Shown one piece after another: positions 29,061 through 37,870 of a stretch of DNA of 57,918 nt. The position numbers were made by a program, and so were the translations under genes. Source of the stretch: a virus. The stretch spans positions 1 through 57,918 of IMG/VR virus record IMGVR_UViG_3300032799_000270. The stretch is one strand, 5' to 3'. The stretch's first letter is position 1; each line of letters begins with the position of its first letter. The notes beneath the pieces were generated by a model. It was not told the origin of the DNA. It saw only the letters and a list, made by a program, of their open reading frames with translations, and ran no database searches.

Positions 29061-31332
29061 TGCCTGGATCTTCCACACGGTATGCGCCTCCAGAGATGCT
29101 CAACAGCTTGTTGATCGGGTCATAAAGGAGGAACGGTTGACGCCCTGATTCCTCCCCAAGTTGGTGTTCATAGTCCGTTAACTTGAAGTTCTGAAACCCC
29201 TTTTCTGTTTGATAAACGAGCGAGGTCAACACCCCGATCGCCATGGAATCCTTCAGCCACTTCTCGCCGTCCATCTTCAAGGCTTTCAAATCCAACTCCT
29301 GATCGCCGCCTTCGATGTACAACTGCTGGCCGTCTTCCGAACTGCACAGGTTGGGAGCGCCCTTTGTGAAGCTGATTGTGGCCTCCAGGTTGGTCAGCGT
29401 GGCGACCTTCAATTCGACCAGGAGCCCCAACTGAGTGAGCCACTCGTGCTCCCGCTTCTCGGTGACGATCTCCAGGGTTTCGCCTGGAGGCTTCCCGTGG
29501 AAGTCTTCGTAGAGCGCAGCGGCATCGGATTCAGGATTACTTCGCCCTCTACCCACCAAACTATTCCAGGAGTTTACAGCATTGTCCGTTTCAGGAAACC
29601 TCACCTTTTTTTCCAAACGGGAATGGAGTGTCCCACGACGTGCTGGCTGGTTCGGGTCTGAGCTGATAGTCCCGCCAGGATGCAGCGCGGGGCTGGGGAC
29701 CTCCACGTAGAGAGGCTTGCCAAAAGGTTGGTCCCCAGGACCGTATGCTCTGCCGCGAATCACCGCTACCGGCAAACCATAACTGCTTGCACTGTGCTTC
29801 GTGGTCAGCCGAACTTCAACAGCACGCCCTTTGGCGTCGTAGGTTATGACCCTTTCGTCTCTTGGCGGATTCCCGGCACGTCGAGCCTTGGCCGCAATTC
29901 GCTGAAACCGCTTCGTGCCGTACTTGCGCCTCCCGATCCACGCCGCCAATGCACCAGGGTCTTCCACGCCGGGCCGGGCCGCAAGTTTCGACTCCAGGGC
30001 AGCGAAGCGTTCGCCAGAGCCGAGATCGTCCTCAGGATTCCGCCGCCGCATGAGCAGGCCCTGGCCGGTCACGGTAGAGATATGACCAATGAGCTTCTTG
30101 TAATTGGGAACGCCGTAGGCGCTCTTGATCCGGTAGATGTTGCCGGTCCCCCGGTCGAGCATAAATGCGCCGCTAGTGCCTTCATCCAGCATGGCCCACC
30201 GCTGCTTGTACTTCACGGTATGCGGATAGTACGTATCGTAGTTGAGGTTCGGGGCATCATGCTCGAATCTGGCACGACCGGCCTCATGCCAGTCCTTCAA
30301 AAGCACGTCCACCTTGGACTTCCACTCTTCAGGCCAATCGGGAGCAGGATTCTCATACGCCTCGCACAGGTCCTGCGCCGTCATGGCCGCCGCCTGCTCG
30401 TCAGGGGTGGCCTCCTGAAACTCTGGCCGGGTGGTCATGCCCAAGTGCTCATCGTAGGAGGTAATGGCGTCGGCTACGTCGGGGGCGGGGTTCTGTCTCC
30501 GAATCTGCCGGATGAAACTGTCAAGCAGATTCTGCGCCTCGGCCTCCGAAAGCCCCGAAACGTCGTAGACCTCTCCCGACCCGCCGCCCATGAACACCTT
30601 TACCCCATGGGAGGACATCAGCCGGTAAACTTTACGGGCTTGGTCAATTGAGGTCCCTGCAGATGGGCTGTTCACGAAGGTTCGGAAAAGTTGTTTGTGC
30701 GGTGGGTCCACGTCCGCCCATCCGACGATGTGAATAGGTCCGAGGTCTTGTGGATAAAAACCGGGGGTGGGGTTTACCTTCGCCCTTGCCTCGTCGTTCC
30801 ATCCACGCATGAAGTCGCCCCAGGCGTATCCCCACTCTTCACGATCCGCAATACTCGGTGTGAGATTGACTGTGCCGTGTTGGGCAGCAGCATAACGAAG
30901 TTTGGAGCGACCGGCGCGGTAGGCATCGCTTTGATGGGCAGGTTGCGGGTTCGGCCTTGTCCCCGGCACAATCGTCCTGAACTCCTTGTACTTCCCCGGC
31001 GACTGCTGCCGGAACCGCCAGAAGGTGGCGCCCTCATCCTTGCCGCTGCCCGTGAATCCATGCTCCTGAAGCCAGGTCTTCGCGGCGTCTCCAGTCCACT
31101 TCAGCTTGTCGAAGATCACGGACTGAACTTCGGAGATCCGGCGACCGGCTTTCCGTGCGATGCCCAGCACGAACTTGATGCCGCTGTCGGGATTCGCCAT
31201 AGCTCCGATCAGCAACTCCACGTCGGGGACGGGAGCGGCGAGCAGTGCTCCGACCTTGGCCAAGGTTGAAGGCCGATGTTTGGCGGCCCGGTGGATGGCA
31301 TGATGCTTACGGGCTGTGGCGTGTCGTGCCAT
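29050..31332 (-). CDS. Large multidomain protein with NP-linked modules
   Basis: 760 residues, the largest protein here. A basic N-terminus (MARHATARKHHAIHRAAKHR) precedes domains separated by eight NP-containing linkers (ANPDSG, RPNPQP, VNPTPG, QNPAPD, ENPAPD, RNPEDD, GNPPRD, SNPESD). No membrane segment and no catalytic motif. The NP linkers recur in neighbouring genes and might be cleavage or docking sites. It is probably an internal virion protein. Starts in a TAATG overlap. Confidence 0.55.
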   Translation of the reverse strand: MARHATARKHHAIHRAAKHRPSTLAKVGALLAAPVPDVELLIGAMANPDSGIKFVLGIARKAGRRISEVQSVIFDKLKWTGDAAKTWLQEHGFTGSGKDEGATFWRFRQQSPGKYKEFRTIVPGTRPNPQPAHQSDAYRAGRSKLRYAAAQHGTVNLTPSIADREEWGYAWGDFMRGWNDEARAKVNPTPGFYPQDLGPIHIVGWADVDPPHKQLFRTFVNSPSAGTSIDQARKVYRLMSSHGVKVFMGGGSGEVYDVSGLSEAEAQNLLDSFIRQIRRQNPAPDVADAITSYDEHLGMTTRPEFQEATPDEQAAAMTAQDLCEAYENPAPDWPEEWKSKVDVLLKDWHEAGRARFEHDAPNLNYDTYYPHTVKYKQRWAMLDEGTSGAFMLDRGTGNIYRIKSAYGVPNYKKLIGHISTVTGQGLLMRRRNPEDDLGSGERFAALESKLAARPGVEDPGALAAWIGRRKYGTKRFQRIAAKARRAGNPPRDERVITYDAKGRAVEVRLTTKHSASSYGLPVAVIRGRAYGPGDQPFGKPLYVEVPSPALHPGGTISSDPNQPARRGTLHSRLEKKVRFPETDNAVNSWNSLVGRGRSNPESDAAALYEDFHGKPPGETLEIVTEKREHEWLTQLGLLVELKVATLTNLEATISFTKGAPNLCSSEDGQQLYIEGGDQELDLKALKMDGEKWLKDSMAIGVLTSLVYQTEKGFQNFKLTDYEHQLGEESGRQPFLLYDPINKLLSISGGAYRVEDPGIID

Positions 31333-31637
31333 TAGCGTTTCCTGGTCATCATGAACAGCGTGGCGGCTCCCACTCCGGCAATCACCAGCCACATGGCGGG
31401 CGCCCGGCAGTAGACCGTATCGCCGGCCGATTGCAGATCCTCGTACCACTTGCAAGGAGCTTCGACCTGGCGGGCGTAGTCCCGTTCGATATAGACCGTG
31501 GGCGACGGCTGGTAAGCGGGGTACATCATGGGGAATGGAGGCCCCGGTGGTGGACCCGGCGGTGGCGGCCACGGTGGAGGTGGTGGAGGCGGGGGTGGTC
31601 CGTTGCCGATCCCCAGAAGTGTTGCATTGGTCATCAT
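31332..31637 (-). CDS. Proline-rich tail-anchored protein
   Basis: 101 residues. After a short start comes a long polyproline tract, then YIERDYARQVEAPCKWYED and a C-terminal membrane helix (MWLVIAGVGAATLFMMTRKR). AGGAGGACAGC lies before the ATG, which overlaps the upstream stop (TGATG). First of the run of C-anchored small proteins. Confidence 0.6.
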   Translation of the reverse strand: MMTNATLLGIGNGPPPPPPPPPWPPPPGPPPGPPFPMMYPAYQPSPTVYIERDYARQVEAPCKWYEDLQSAGDTVYCRAPAMWLVIAGVGAATLFMMTRKR

Positions 31638-32818
31638 CAAGCTGTCCTCCTGTAAGCTCCGGTATGCCCGTAGTGCCGGCGCCTCAATCTCCAAATCTCC
31701 CTGGAAAACCGGGAGCGGTCATCGGCGGAAGTCGCATGAACCATCTCGACGGCCGCCGGAACCGTCATGGCATCCGATTCGCCTTTCATGGTCAGCAGAG
31801 CCAGAGCGTACTGCCGGTAGCTTTCCGCTCCCCTGGCTGCGGGGTTGTATTGCCGGGTGAGACGCCCATATCCAGAAGCCCGCAGAGTGTTGGCGTGCAG
31901 CATGTTGCAACTTCGGCAAGTCCAGATCAGATTTTCAGGCCGGTCGTTCTCTTCGTGCCCATCGACGTGTCCGATCTGAACCTGCTGATTAGTTCCGCAG
32001 AAGGCGCAGAGTTTCGGCCCGATGGGAGGATTGGCGTTGGCCCGGTATCGGTAGGCTCGGTCGGTGAGGTGGAGTTGCGGATTCCTCCGCTGCGCATCCA
32101 CAAACCGCTTGGCGTCCTTCAGGCTATCAAACCGACTGTCGGGGTCAATCGACACCTGATACCCGTCCCCAACCCTGAAAATCCTAGTGCCCTTGTAGCC
32201 GAAACTGGGGGCCTGGGCTGTTCTGTTGTCACCCTCCTCGACCCCACGCCAGAACTCGCGCTCCAGCCTGCTGCGGATCTGCGGAGACCGCTTGTCGAGC
32301 TTGGCCTTGACTAGCCACGGCTCAAATCCTGAGGTGTCCCCGATCCGTGCTCCGGCTTGGCGTGCCGCTACCATGGCCTCGGAGAAGGTGGGACCGGCGG
32401 GGTTTTGCTCTGCCATGCTTCGGGCTACGGACTCCAATATTTCATCCCTCAGGTTTGGATTCGTCAAAGGTTCGGCAACAGCAGCCGGATGGTAAACGGC
32501 ATAGTCCAGACTCCCGATTCCGTGTTTAGGGCCAGACCAACCGTGCTGTAGCCACCATTGCAACGCGAATGCTCGTGGCACAATCAACTGTGGGACGCCG
32601 GGCATCCGAATTTGTTCCTTGAGCACAACCTCTGTAAGTCTTGAATGCCTTGGGTTCTGCTCGGCGCAGTAGTAATGCACCTTCCCGCCCTGCTCGCTGA
32701 ACTTCCAGGTCTGGCCCGGAAGAATCGGCTTGTCGCACACCTTGCAACGCGAGGCCAGGGCGTAGAACTTCTTCAGGCTGGGTGCCCCGACTGCCCGTCT
32801 TGTGTCCTGTGCCGCCAT
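31637..32818 (-). CDS. HNH-domain protein with N-terminal zinc site
   Basis: 393 residues. An N-terminal LIM-like site (CKVCDKPILPGQTWKF ... VHYYC) and a C-terminal HNH-like core (LCAFCGTNQQVQIGHVDGHEENDRPENLIWTCRSCN). The middle has NP linkers as in its neighbours. The nuclease core looks complete, so DNA cutting is possible, for instance in genome processing or exclusion of rivals. Operon position suggests a virion-linked role. Start has GGAGGCAAG upstream. Confidence 0.65.
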   Translation of the reverse strand: MAAQDTRRAVGAPSLKKFYALASRCKVCDKPILPGQTWKFSEQGGKVHYYCAEQNPRHSRLTEVVLKEQIRMPGVPQLIVPRAFALQWWLQHGWSGPKHGIGSLDYAVYHPAAVAEPLTNPNLRDEILESVARSMAEQNPAGPTFSEAMVAARQAGARIGDTSGFEPWLVKAKLDKRSPQIRSRLEREFWRGVEEGDNRTAQAPSFGYKGTRIFRVGDGYQVSIDPDSRFDSLKDAKRFVDAQRRNPQLHLTDRAYRYRANANPPIGPKLCAFCGTNQQVQIGHVDGHEENDRPENLIWTCRSCNMLHANTLRASGYGRLTRQYNPAARGAESYRQYALALLTMKGESDAMTVPAAVEMVHATSADDRSRFSREIWRLRRRHYGHTGAYRRTA

Positions 32819-32822
32819 ACTG

Positions 32823-33311
32823 CTACTTGTTCTTGCCTCCGGCAAAGACCAACAGTGCAATCACTGCCGCCCCGCCCAGCAACAGCACAGGCGGAAAGCT
32901 GGACAGAAAAGCCCGTGCCTGCACTAAAGGATTGCTCGACCGAGCTACCCCTGCCGGTACGTGACACTGGATGTCTTCCCAGCCTATTACTCCGTCAACC
33001 AAGCGCGCCCGGTAGAATGGCGAGTCTGTCCCAATATCCGAAACCCCGAGTACGCAGCAAGTCCCCAACCGTTTCTGCTCTTCTGCCGTTGCTTTGCGGT
33101 CGATATACGTGATTCGGGCCATGCGCGCTTGGTACTCAGCTTCCTCTCCGGCGCTGTACCCCCCCGTGCCGATCACATCTGCCATCAGTTGCGCTGCCGG
33201 TCCATCTGCGTACACGTAATCATCGCATGCGCCCGAGGCGCGTTCGGAGAAGTTGTAACCTACCCCCACTAATCCTTCTAGCCCGAGCATGTGCTGATTT
33301 ATGTGTGCCAT
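32823..33311 (-). CDS. Tail-anchored membrane protein
   Basis: 162 residues. A soluble N-terminal domain with several Cys (GACDDYVYADG, GTCCVLGVSD), an SNPLVQA linker and a C-terminal helix (PPVLLLGGAAVIALLVFAGGKNK). A 13-bp motif (TTTAGAGTCGAAA) lies just before the ATG. Unknown function; possible virion-membrane protein. Confidence 0.6.
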   Translation of the reverse strand: MAHINQHMLGLEGLVGVGYNFSERASGACDDYVYADGPAAQLMADVIGTGGYSAGEEAEYQARMARITYIDRKATAEEQKRLGTCCVLGVSDIGTDSPFYRARLVDGVIGWEDIQCHVPAGVARSSNPLVQARAFLSSFPPVLLLGGAAVIALLVFAGGKNK

Positions 33312-33320
33312 GTTTCGACT

Positions 33321-33488
33321 CTAAACTCCACCGATCCGGTACGGCTGGAACTGGACAACTGGCCCCTCTGCCTCAACCGGCATGTAGGACTCGGGAACAC
33401 CCTTATTGACCGGCTCGCCTTTGTCCCGCAGCAGCAGCCAAGCCGCCAGAGCCACCACCCCGAGCATCACTACATCCTTCGTTTCCAT
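33321..33488 (-). CDS. Small N-anchored membrane protein
   Basis: 55 residues: METKDVVMLGVVALAAWLLL then a charged stretch and a short tail ending QPYRIGGV. It starts in a TGATG overlap. Probably a minor membrane component. Confidence 0.55.
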   Translation of the reverse strand: METKDVVMLGVVALAAWLLLRDKGEPVNKGVPESYMPVEAEGPVVQFQPYRIGGV

Positions 33489-33685
33489 CAGCGTTTCACC
33501 ATCAGCTCCCACCGCGAAGGCAACCGAACCCCTACGGCGAACGCCACCGCCTTGACCTCCCGCACAATCACCGGAGTGGAACTGAGCATGCTGGCGGTCT
33601 TACGCGAGGGCGTCACGAAACCCTGCACGCCGGGAATCCGGTACTTGAAACCGCCGCGGTCCTCGATTGCCTCCACCGTTATCAT
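33488..33685 (-). CDS. Small soluble protein
   Basis: 65 residues (MITVEAIEDRGGFKYRIPGV ... VIVREVKAVAFAVGVRLPSRWELMVKR), beta-rich, coupled at both ends. No family recognised. Confidence 0.55.
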   Translation of the reverse strand: MITVEAIEDRGGFKYRIPGVQGFVTPSRKTASMLSSTPVIVREVKAVAFAVGVRLPSRWELMVKR

Positions 33686-33906
33686 TGGTTCCTCAGCAAA
33701 AGCAGCGCCGCGACTCCGACGCCAGCGACCAGCCACCAGTTGAACTGGCAGACCGGATACACCGTGCCGATGTCGCAACCCGAAAACGGCCCGGTGTCGC
33801 TCGTGCATTTGATCGGTCGTTCGCGCTCCCACAAAGCACAGGGAGCCAGTTTCGGTATCGGAACTTCATCGGTCATCAGCATCGCCGTTCCAAGTGAAGT
33901 CAGCAT
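33682..33906 (-). CDS. Tail-anchored membrane protein
   Basis: 74 residues: N-terminal hydrophobic start, a Cys-containing loop (KCTSDTGPFSGCDIGTVYPVC) and a C-terminal helix (WWLVAGVGVAALLLLRNQ). ATGA and TGATG couplings. Loop disulfides fit an external or periplasmic side. Confidence 0.6.
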   Translation of the reverse strand: MLTSLGTAMLMTDEVPIPKLAPCALWERERPIKCTSDTGPFSGCDIGTVYPVCQFNWWLVAGVGVAALLLLRNQ

Positions 33907-34118
33907 CACGCCTCCCACGGGCTCCGCATGGGCCGAAACTCGACCGCCTGATTCATCGCCTCTTGCCTCTCGGCACACCCGCCGCACTGCCGAATGTGGA
34001 GGGCGTCGGTCAACTGCTTGATGAGATCCCCACCGCGTACCCGTTCCTGAAGGAATGGGACTGGGATGCTCAAGAGTTGACGAACGCCCCCCTCTTCGGT
34101 GTTTGGGAAAAAGCTCAT
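33906..34118 (-). CDS. Small soluble protein with a CxxC motif
   Basis: 70 residues (LLSIPVPFLQERVRGGDLI, HIRQCGGCAERQEAMNQ). Coupled at both ends by overlaps. CGGC could bind metal. No family recognised. Confidence 0.5.
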   Translation of the reverse strand: MSFFPNTEEGGVRQLLSIPVPFLQERVRGGDLIKQLTDALHIRQCGGCAERQEAMNQAVEFRPMRSPWEA

Positions 34119-34591
34119 ACGAACTTCTGATACCTCCTCGGCCTTGCGGCCCTGATACTGGCCACTTTGGCTTTGTACTGAGCGCGGGCGGCTGCAATCT
34201 CTGATCTACGTTGACTTCCGCCGCCACCCGTGAACAGCACCAGACCGACGATGCCCACCCCTACTACGGCCCAGGTCTTCCAGTCGCCCATTGACGAGGT
34301 GACGGATTTCAGCACGTCATCAACCGCCCCGTCCAAACCACACAACCCGACTTCGCAACGACGAGCAGGGGGGCCGCAACCGAGACCAACCGGCCCCAGG
34401 GGATTTTCCTCAACCGCTTCGGCCAGTTTCTGTTTGGCCAGGATTTCAAGCACAATCGGGTTGGGAGCCCAGGTCGAGATGCCGCTCACGATGGCGCTCA
34501 ACCCGAAGGCCCGGCGGATCGGGTTCTCGGGGATCGACCACAGGGCCGGCAGGAAGACCCCGATGCCGGGAGCGAGATGGGATGTCAGCAT
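34115..34591 (-). CDS. Membrane protein with SIPENP motif
   Basis: 158 residues. An N-terminal hydrophobic region with WSIPENPIRRAFGLSAIV, a Cys loop (CGPPARRCEVGLCG), a membrane helix (TWAVVGVGIVGLVLFTGGGG) and a basic tail (SIRAARPRRYQKF). SIPENP and its DNA match the end of the basic 27176-28042 protein, so the two may interact or derive from each other. AAGAGGTGACT precedes the ATG. Confidence 0.6.
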   Translation of the reverse strand: MLTSHLAPGIGVFLPALWSIPENPIRRAFGLSAIVSGISTWAPNPIVLEILAKQKLAEAVEENPLGPVGLGCGPPARRCEVGLCGLDGAVDDVLKSVTSSMGDWKTWAVVGVGIVGLVLFTGGGGSQRRSEIAAARAQYKAKVASIRAARPRRYQKFV

Positions 34592-34593
34592 AG

Positions 34594-35013
34594 TCACCTC
34601 TTCATCAAAAACAGCACTACAAGCACTGCCCCGCCGATGAGGAGAAGCGGCCCGTAGTCCTTCAGCACTTTCTCGGCTTCTTCGGCCGTCAAGGGAAGCT
34701 TCCCTTCGGGCGCCCACTCGCCACTGGCTTGTTGCTCGGCCAGATACTTGCGCCAAGCCTCCTGAGTTCGTTCCAGGCTCGACTGCGACAAATCCACCAC
34801 CTCATGCCCGGTGTAGATGGCTTCGCCTTCGGCAGTCATAGCCGGAGTCCCTGGAGGTTCAAACGGGATGGCTTTGGGTATCTCTCCGTATTGGTGTTCC
34901 TCGTAGACCTCGGCGGCGAACTCCCCGCAGAACATCCTGGCCAACCAGGAGCCTTCAGGAAAAATGCAGCCCTTCAAGTTCGCCAACCCGGGATGGAGGA
35001 TCAGATGCGCCAT
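34594..35013 (-). CDS. Tail-anchored membrane protein
   Basis: 139 residues. A soluble domain with CIFPEGSWLARMFCGEF and a helical region, ending in a membrane helix (YGPLLLIGGAVLVVLFLMKR). Starts one base after the previous stop. Unknown; fits the anchored-protein series. Confidence 0.6.
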   Translation of the reverse strand: MAHLILHPGLANLKGCIFPEGSWLARMFCGEFAAEVYEEHQYGEIPKAIPFEPPGTPAMTAEGEAIYTGHEVVDLSQSSLERTQEAWRKYLAEQQASGEWAPEGKLPLTAEEAEKVLKDYGPLLLIGGAVLVVLFLMKR

Positions 35014-35014
35014 G

Positions 35015-35242
35015 TCAGTCCCTTATCACCAGTAGAGCCACCACTCCAAACGCCCCCAAGATCCACCATTGCAAGTTGCTGGCCTTCGGCTTCTCTGCCG
35101 TGCCGGTTGCGGAGAACGAAGGCACTCGGCAAATCTCTTCACAGTTCCCCGCCCCAGTCTCCAGGCAACCGTAATAGCACGAGGCTTCAAGCGTAAAAAA
35201 CTCGCTCACCGTCTGCTGCCCCAGACCGAGGCTAACGTGCAT
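35015..35242 (-). CDS. Tail-anchored Cys-rich membrane protein
   Basis: 75 residues. CYYGCLETGAGNCEEIC suggests two disulfides, followed by a linker and a C-terminal helix (WWILGAFGVVALLVIRD). Overlaps the upstream gene by 11 bp. Confidence 0.6.
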   Translation of the reverse strand: MHVSLGLGQQTVSEFFTLEASCYYGCLETGAGNCEEICRVPSFSATGTAEKPKASNLQWWILGAFGVVALLVIRD

Positions 35243-35480
35243 GCTGCCCTCCCAGTCTCACCCGCCCGTAGCCGTCCATGTGGAACCGGAGCTTTCCGAA
35301 GTTGCTCCGTAAGGCCCGGTCGATCTCCTTCTTGTGCGTCCCGTAGATGCCCCGTAGCAACAGGTTGGGAGAACCTTCGACCAGACGCTCCAGAACGCGG
35401 ATCGCCAGGATGTCCACCCGTCCGGTCGGGTCGGGCCCGCGCCGGCGAACAGGAACCGAATTGGTCTTGGCCTTGGCCAT
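35232..35480 (-). CDS. Small basic protein
   Basis: 82 residues. MAKAKTNSVPVRRRGPDPTG, then VDILAIRVLERLVEGSPNLLLRG and KKEIDRALRSNFGKLRFHMDG. Helical and basic with no membrane segment. Start in a TAATG overlap with the 35480-35659 gene. May bind nucleic acid. Confidence 0.55.
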   Translation of the reverse strand: MAKAKTNSVPVRRRGPDPTGRVDILAIRVLERLVEGSPNLLLRGIYGTHKKEIDRALRSNFGKLRFHMDGYGRVRLGGQHAR

Positions 35481-35659
35481 TACCGCTTCCTTGCTTTTGC
35501 CTTTCTGCTGGTCTTCTTCTTTCTGCCGCCGAAGATCAAAGCTCCAGCGGCCACCGCAGCGGCAAGCCACCACCAGGCCGGAAACGAACACGGAACTTCG
35601 GCTTCAGCCAGGGCGCTCTCGTAGCAGCCCTCGGGAATCTGCCAAGCGTAGCAGTCCAT
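35480..35659 (-). CDS. 59-residue tail-anchored membrane protein
   Basis: MDCYAWQIPEGCYES, then a helix (PAWWWLAAAVAAGALIFGG) and a very basic end (RKKKTSRKAKARKR). The stop overlaps the next ATG (TAATG) and the start follows the previous stop closely. Short enough to be missed by automatic annotation. Confidence 0.6.
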   Translation of the reverse strand: MDCYAWQIPEGCYESALAEAEVPCSFPAWWWLAAAVAAGALIFGGRKKKTSRKAKARKR

Positions 35660-35668
35660 GATCGGCTC

Positions 35669-36073
35669 CTATGCCCAACCCAATGGCATGAGGTAGCCCA
35701 TGCCGCTGATGCCGGCCGTCACCCGCCTTGCGAGGTACTCTTCGGCGTAGATCGCACCTGGGTCCGCCCCGCCCGCCAACAGATCGCGCTGCTGCTCCAC
35801 GCCGGTCTTCTGGGAGACCATCCAGTTCCATTCGCCGATGGTGAGCCGGCCGTCCCAACCTGCCGCTGAGCGGCCTTGCGCGAAGTTGAACAGGTCGTTC
35901 CGGGAGATGGCCGCGAAGTCCGCAGGCTTGGCTTGCTCGACCGCCGGTTTCTCGGCTTCCTCGGCTGGTTTTGCGGCAACTGCTCCACCGAGCAGGCCGC
36001 TCGTCTGCAAGTACCGATAGACCATGTAGCCCGCGCCGCCGATGGCCAGCCAAACGATCAGATTGCCCTTCAT
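35669..36073 (-). CDS. N-anchored membrane protein
   Basis: 134 residues: an N-terminal membrane helix (MKGNLIVWLAIGGAGYMVYRYL), an Ala/Glu/Lys/Pro linker, and a small helical domain (NDLFNFAQGRSAAGWDGRLTIGEWNWMV). ATG overlaps the upstream stop (ATGA). Confidence 0.55.
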   Translation of the reverse strand: MKGNLIVWLAIGGAGYMVYRYLQTSGLLGGAVAAKPAEEAEKPAVEQAKPADFAAISRNDLFNFAQGRSAAGWDGRLTIGEWNWMVSQKTGVEQQRDLLAGGADPGAIYAEEYLARRVTAGISGMGYLMPLGWA

Positions 36074-36315
36074 GATGTCCTCCGTAACAGCACGTAGCCC
36101 GTTCCCAACAGAAGAGCTGCCAGGATCGGGTTCCGACCGATCCAGCAGTTGAAACCTGAGAGCCAATCGGTCGGAACGAAATACTGAACCACCGGGGCGG
36201 GCTTGGCCTTGATGGTGGGATGCCCCAAGCTCTGCTGGGCCGCTTCCATCATCTCGGGTGTGACCGTGCCGGCCCACATGCACAGATCGGTGTCGATGAT
36301 GCCCAGGCCCGTCAC
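36070..36315 (-). CDS. Tail-anchored membrane protein
   Basis: 81 residues. A helical start (IIDTDLCMWAGTVTPEMMEA), SGFNCWIGRNP, then a C-terminal helix (ILAALLLGTGYVLLRRTS). Starts at GTG in a GTGA overlap. Confidence 0.55.
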   Translation of the reverse strand: MTGLGIIDTDLCMWAGTVTPEMMEAAQQSLGHPTIKAKPAPVVQYFVPTDWLSGFNCWIGRNPILAALLLGTGYVLLRRTS

Positions 36316-37136
36316 TTACCGCTCCCCATGACGAGAAACAGAACCAGCGCCGCTCCACCGACTAGGAGCAACGGATTCGAGGTGAGCGACTCCATCCAAC
36401 TAGGAGCCACTTCTTGCTTTGCCTGGTCCGCCAAGGTTTCCACGACGGTTTTCTGTGGAGGCGGTGCGGGTTGTGGCACGGCTTCGACCACGAAGGCCAG
36501 TTGTCCCGCCGCCACTCCACCCACGCTGAAGTCCTGCACCCAGGTCCCGATTTCGGCCGAGGTCATCCGGCCGCCGGTAGTCCAGACGCCGGAACTGTTG
36601 GTACGGCCCATCACGGTTCGGTTGCGTTGGCCGGCGGGCCCGCCTACCGATAGCACGTCGGAGTTAGGAGGCCCCGAAACTTCCAGAGTCCAGGAATCGC
36701 CGACTCGCAGCAGAGACGTGTTGCCCGTCGAGGTATTGCGAAAAGACAAGGTGGCATTGTAGCGAGATTCTTCTCTGCCAACGTAGCGGCCCTCTTCTCC
36801 GGCAGAGGGAATCACGGCAGGCTTTTCGGCCGCTGGCACGTATGCCGGTGGCGTTTCTTCGGCCGAAAACATGAGCCGATAGCGGTCTGCCTGAATGGTG
36901 GCGATGTTCTCCGGGCTGTAGATCCACCAGGGCTGACCAGACTGAGTGAGGTCCGTGGACAGTTCAGGGTAGCCCGTCATCCTCATCCATACCCTGACGT
37001 TGGGAATGGAAAGCCTCTGAGGTTCGACGTTACTCTCCATGCGTGTAGTGAAGCCGCGAGCCTGAAGCGAAGCCGCAACGGAGGCCGCAAACTCCTCCAC
37101 TGTCATGGCCCCAAGGCTCCCCAAGCTGAGCATCAT
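36312..37136 (-). CDS. Tail-anchored protein with a beta-domain
   Basis: 274 residues. A helical start (MTVEEFAASVAASLQARGF), a beta-sandwich-like middle (SLSFRNTS-type strands, SWTLEVSGPPNSD, VWTTGGRMTSAEIGTWVQDF), a Pro/Lys linker and a C-terminal helix (SNPLLLVGGAALVLFLVMGSGK). A candidate external spike or vertex protein held in a membrane. Confidence 0.6.
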   Translation of the reverse strand: MMLSLGSLGAMTVEEFAASVAASLQARGFTTRMESNVEPQRLSIPNVRVWMRMTGYPELSTDLTQSGQPWWIYSPENIATIQADRYRLMFSAEETPPAYVPAAEKPAVIPSAGEEGRYVGREESRYNATLSFRNTSTGNTSLLRVGDSWTLEVSGPPNSDVLSVGGPAGQRNRTVMGRTNSSGVWTTGGRMTSAEIGTWVQDFSVGGVAAGQLAFVVEAVPQPAPPPQKTVVETLADQAKQEVAPSWMESLTSNPLLLVGGAALVLFLVMGSGK

Positions 37137-37870
37137 TTCCCACCTCCCGCAGTCAGACCCAGCACCAGCAACGCCGCAGCTCCGACGAGCAACAGCCCAC
37201 CTCCACCCGCTCCTCCATCCGTGAACAACCCGCCCGTCAGGGTGTCGATCAGCGATCCGTCCACGCCCAGAATAGGATCGGGCTTCACGTTCGGATCGTT
37301 GGCGATCGGGTCCCGGTAGCCCACGAACCAGTTCCAACATCCCCCAGCTTCTTGCCATTGGCACGACCCGGCTTGGCGATCCGAGATGCAACGCTTCCCC
37401 GGTTCGCCGTACTGTTCCAGTTCGCAGTTCTCGACTAGCGTGTTCCAGACCGCATCGAAGTTGGCCAGCGCCTGAGCTTGAGAGGAAACCGTGTGCGGGC
37501 CGGCTTGGTAGGCGCGGACGTTCTCCTGAAGCATGGGCTCAAGCTCGTTCACGATCTCCGTGGTCTGCACCTTCTGATGGGGGCCTTTGCGATTGAACCA
37601 GGCGGTCAACGCGAGAACCACCGCAGCTACAGCCACGCCGATAATGGGGATGGCCAATGATGCCGCAGCCGCTCCTGTCGCAGCTCCACCACTCGCAGCC
37701 GCTGCGCTACCTCCAGCCCACAAAGGAGCTGTGCCCATGGCAATTGCCCCAGCCGAGGAAACAGATTGCAAAGCGATCCTCTGCCCTGCGGTCTGTTGCC
37801 CCAAGCCGTAGACTCCCTGCATCCCCGAGGACCAGGGAGAGTAGGCCGGGCTGAGGGGCTGCAATCGCAC
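37133..37870 (-). CDS. Tail-anchored membrane protein with conserved soluble core
   Basis: 245 residues. A hydrophobic Ala/Gly segment (SLAIPIIGVAVAAVVLALTAWF), a conserved-looking core (VNELEPMLQENVRAYQAGPHTVSSQAQALANFDAVWNTL, Cys-rich CISDRQAGSCQWQEAGGCWNWF) and a C-terminal helix (GGGLLLVGAAALLVLGLTAGGGK). I have seen this core in other metagenomic phages but know no function. Starts at GTG right after the previous stop. Confidence 0.6.
   Translation of the reverse strand: MRLQPLSPAYSPWSSGMQGVYGLGQQTAGQRIALQSVSSAGAIAMGTAPLWAGGSAAAASGGAATGAAAASLAIPIIGVAVAAVVLALTAWFNRKGPHQKVQTTEIVNELEPMLQENVRAYQAGPHTVSSQAQALANFDAVWNTLVENCELEQYGEPGKRCISDRQAGSCQWQEAGGCWNWFVGYRDPIANDPNVKPDPILGVDGSLIDTLTGGLFTDGGAGGGGLLLVGAAALLVLGLTAGGGK

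Noticed and set aside
30749-30757. Perfect DnaA box (TTATCCACA on the minus strand)
   Set aside because: It lies alone inside the 760-codon gene, and one exact 9-mer is close to chance expectation for this length.
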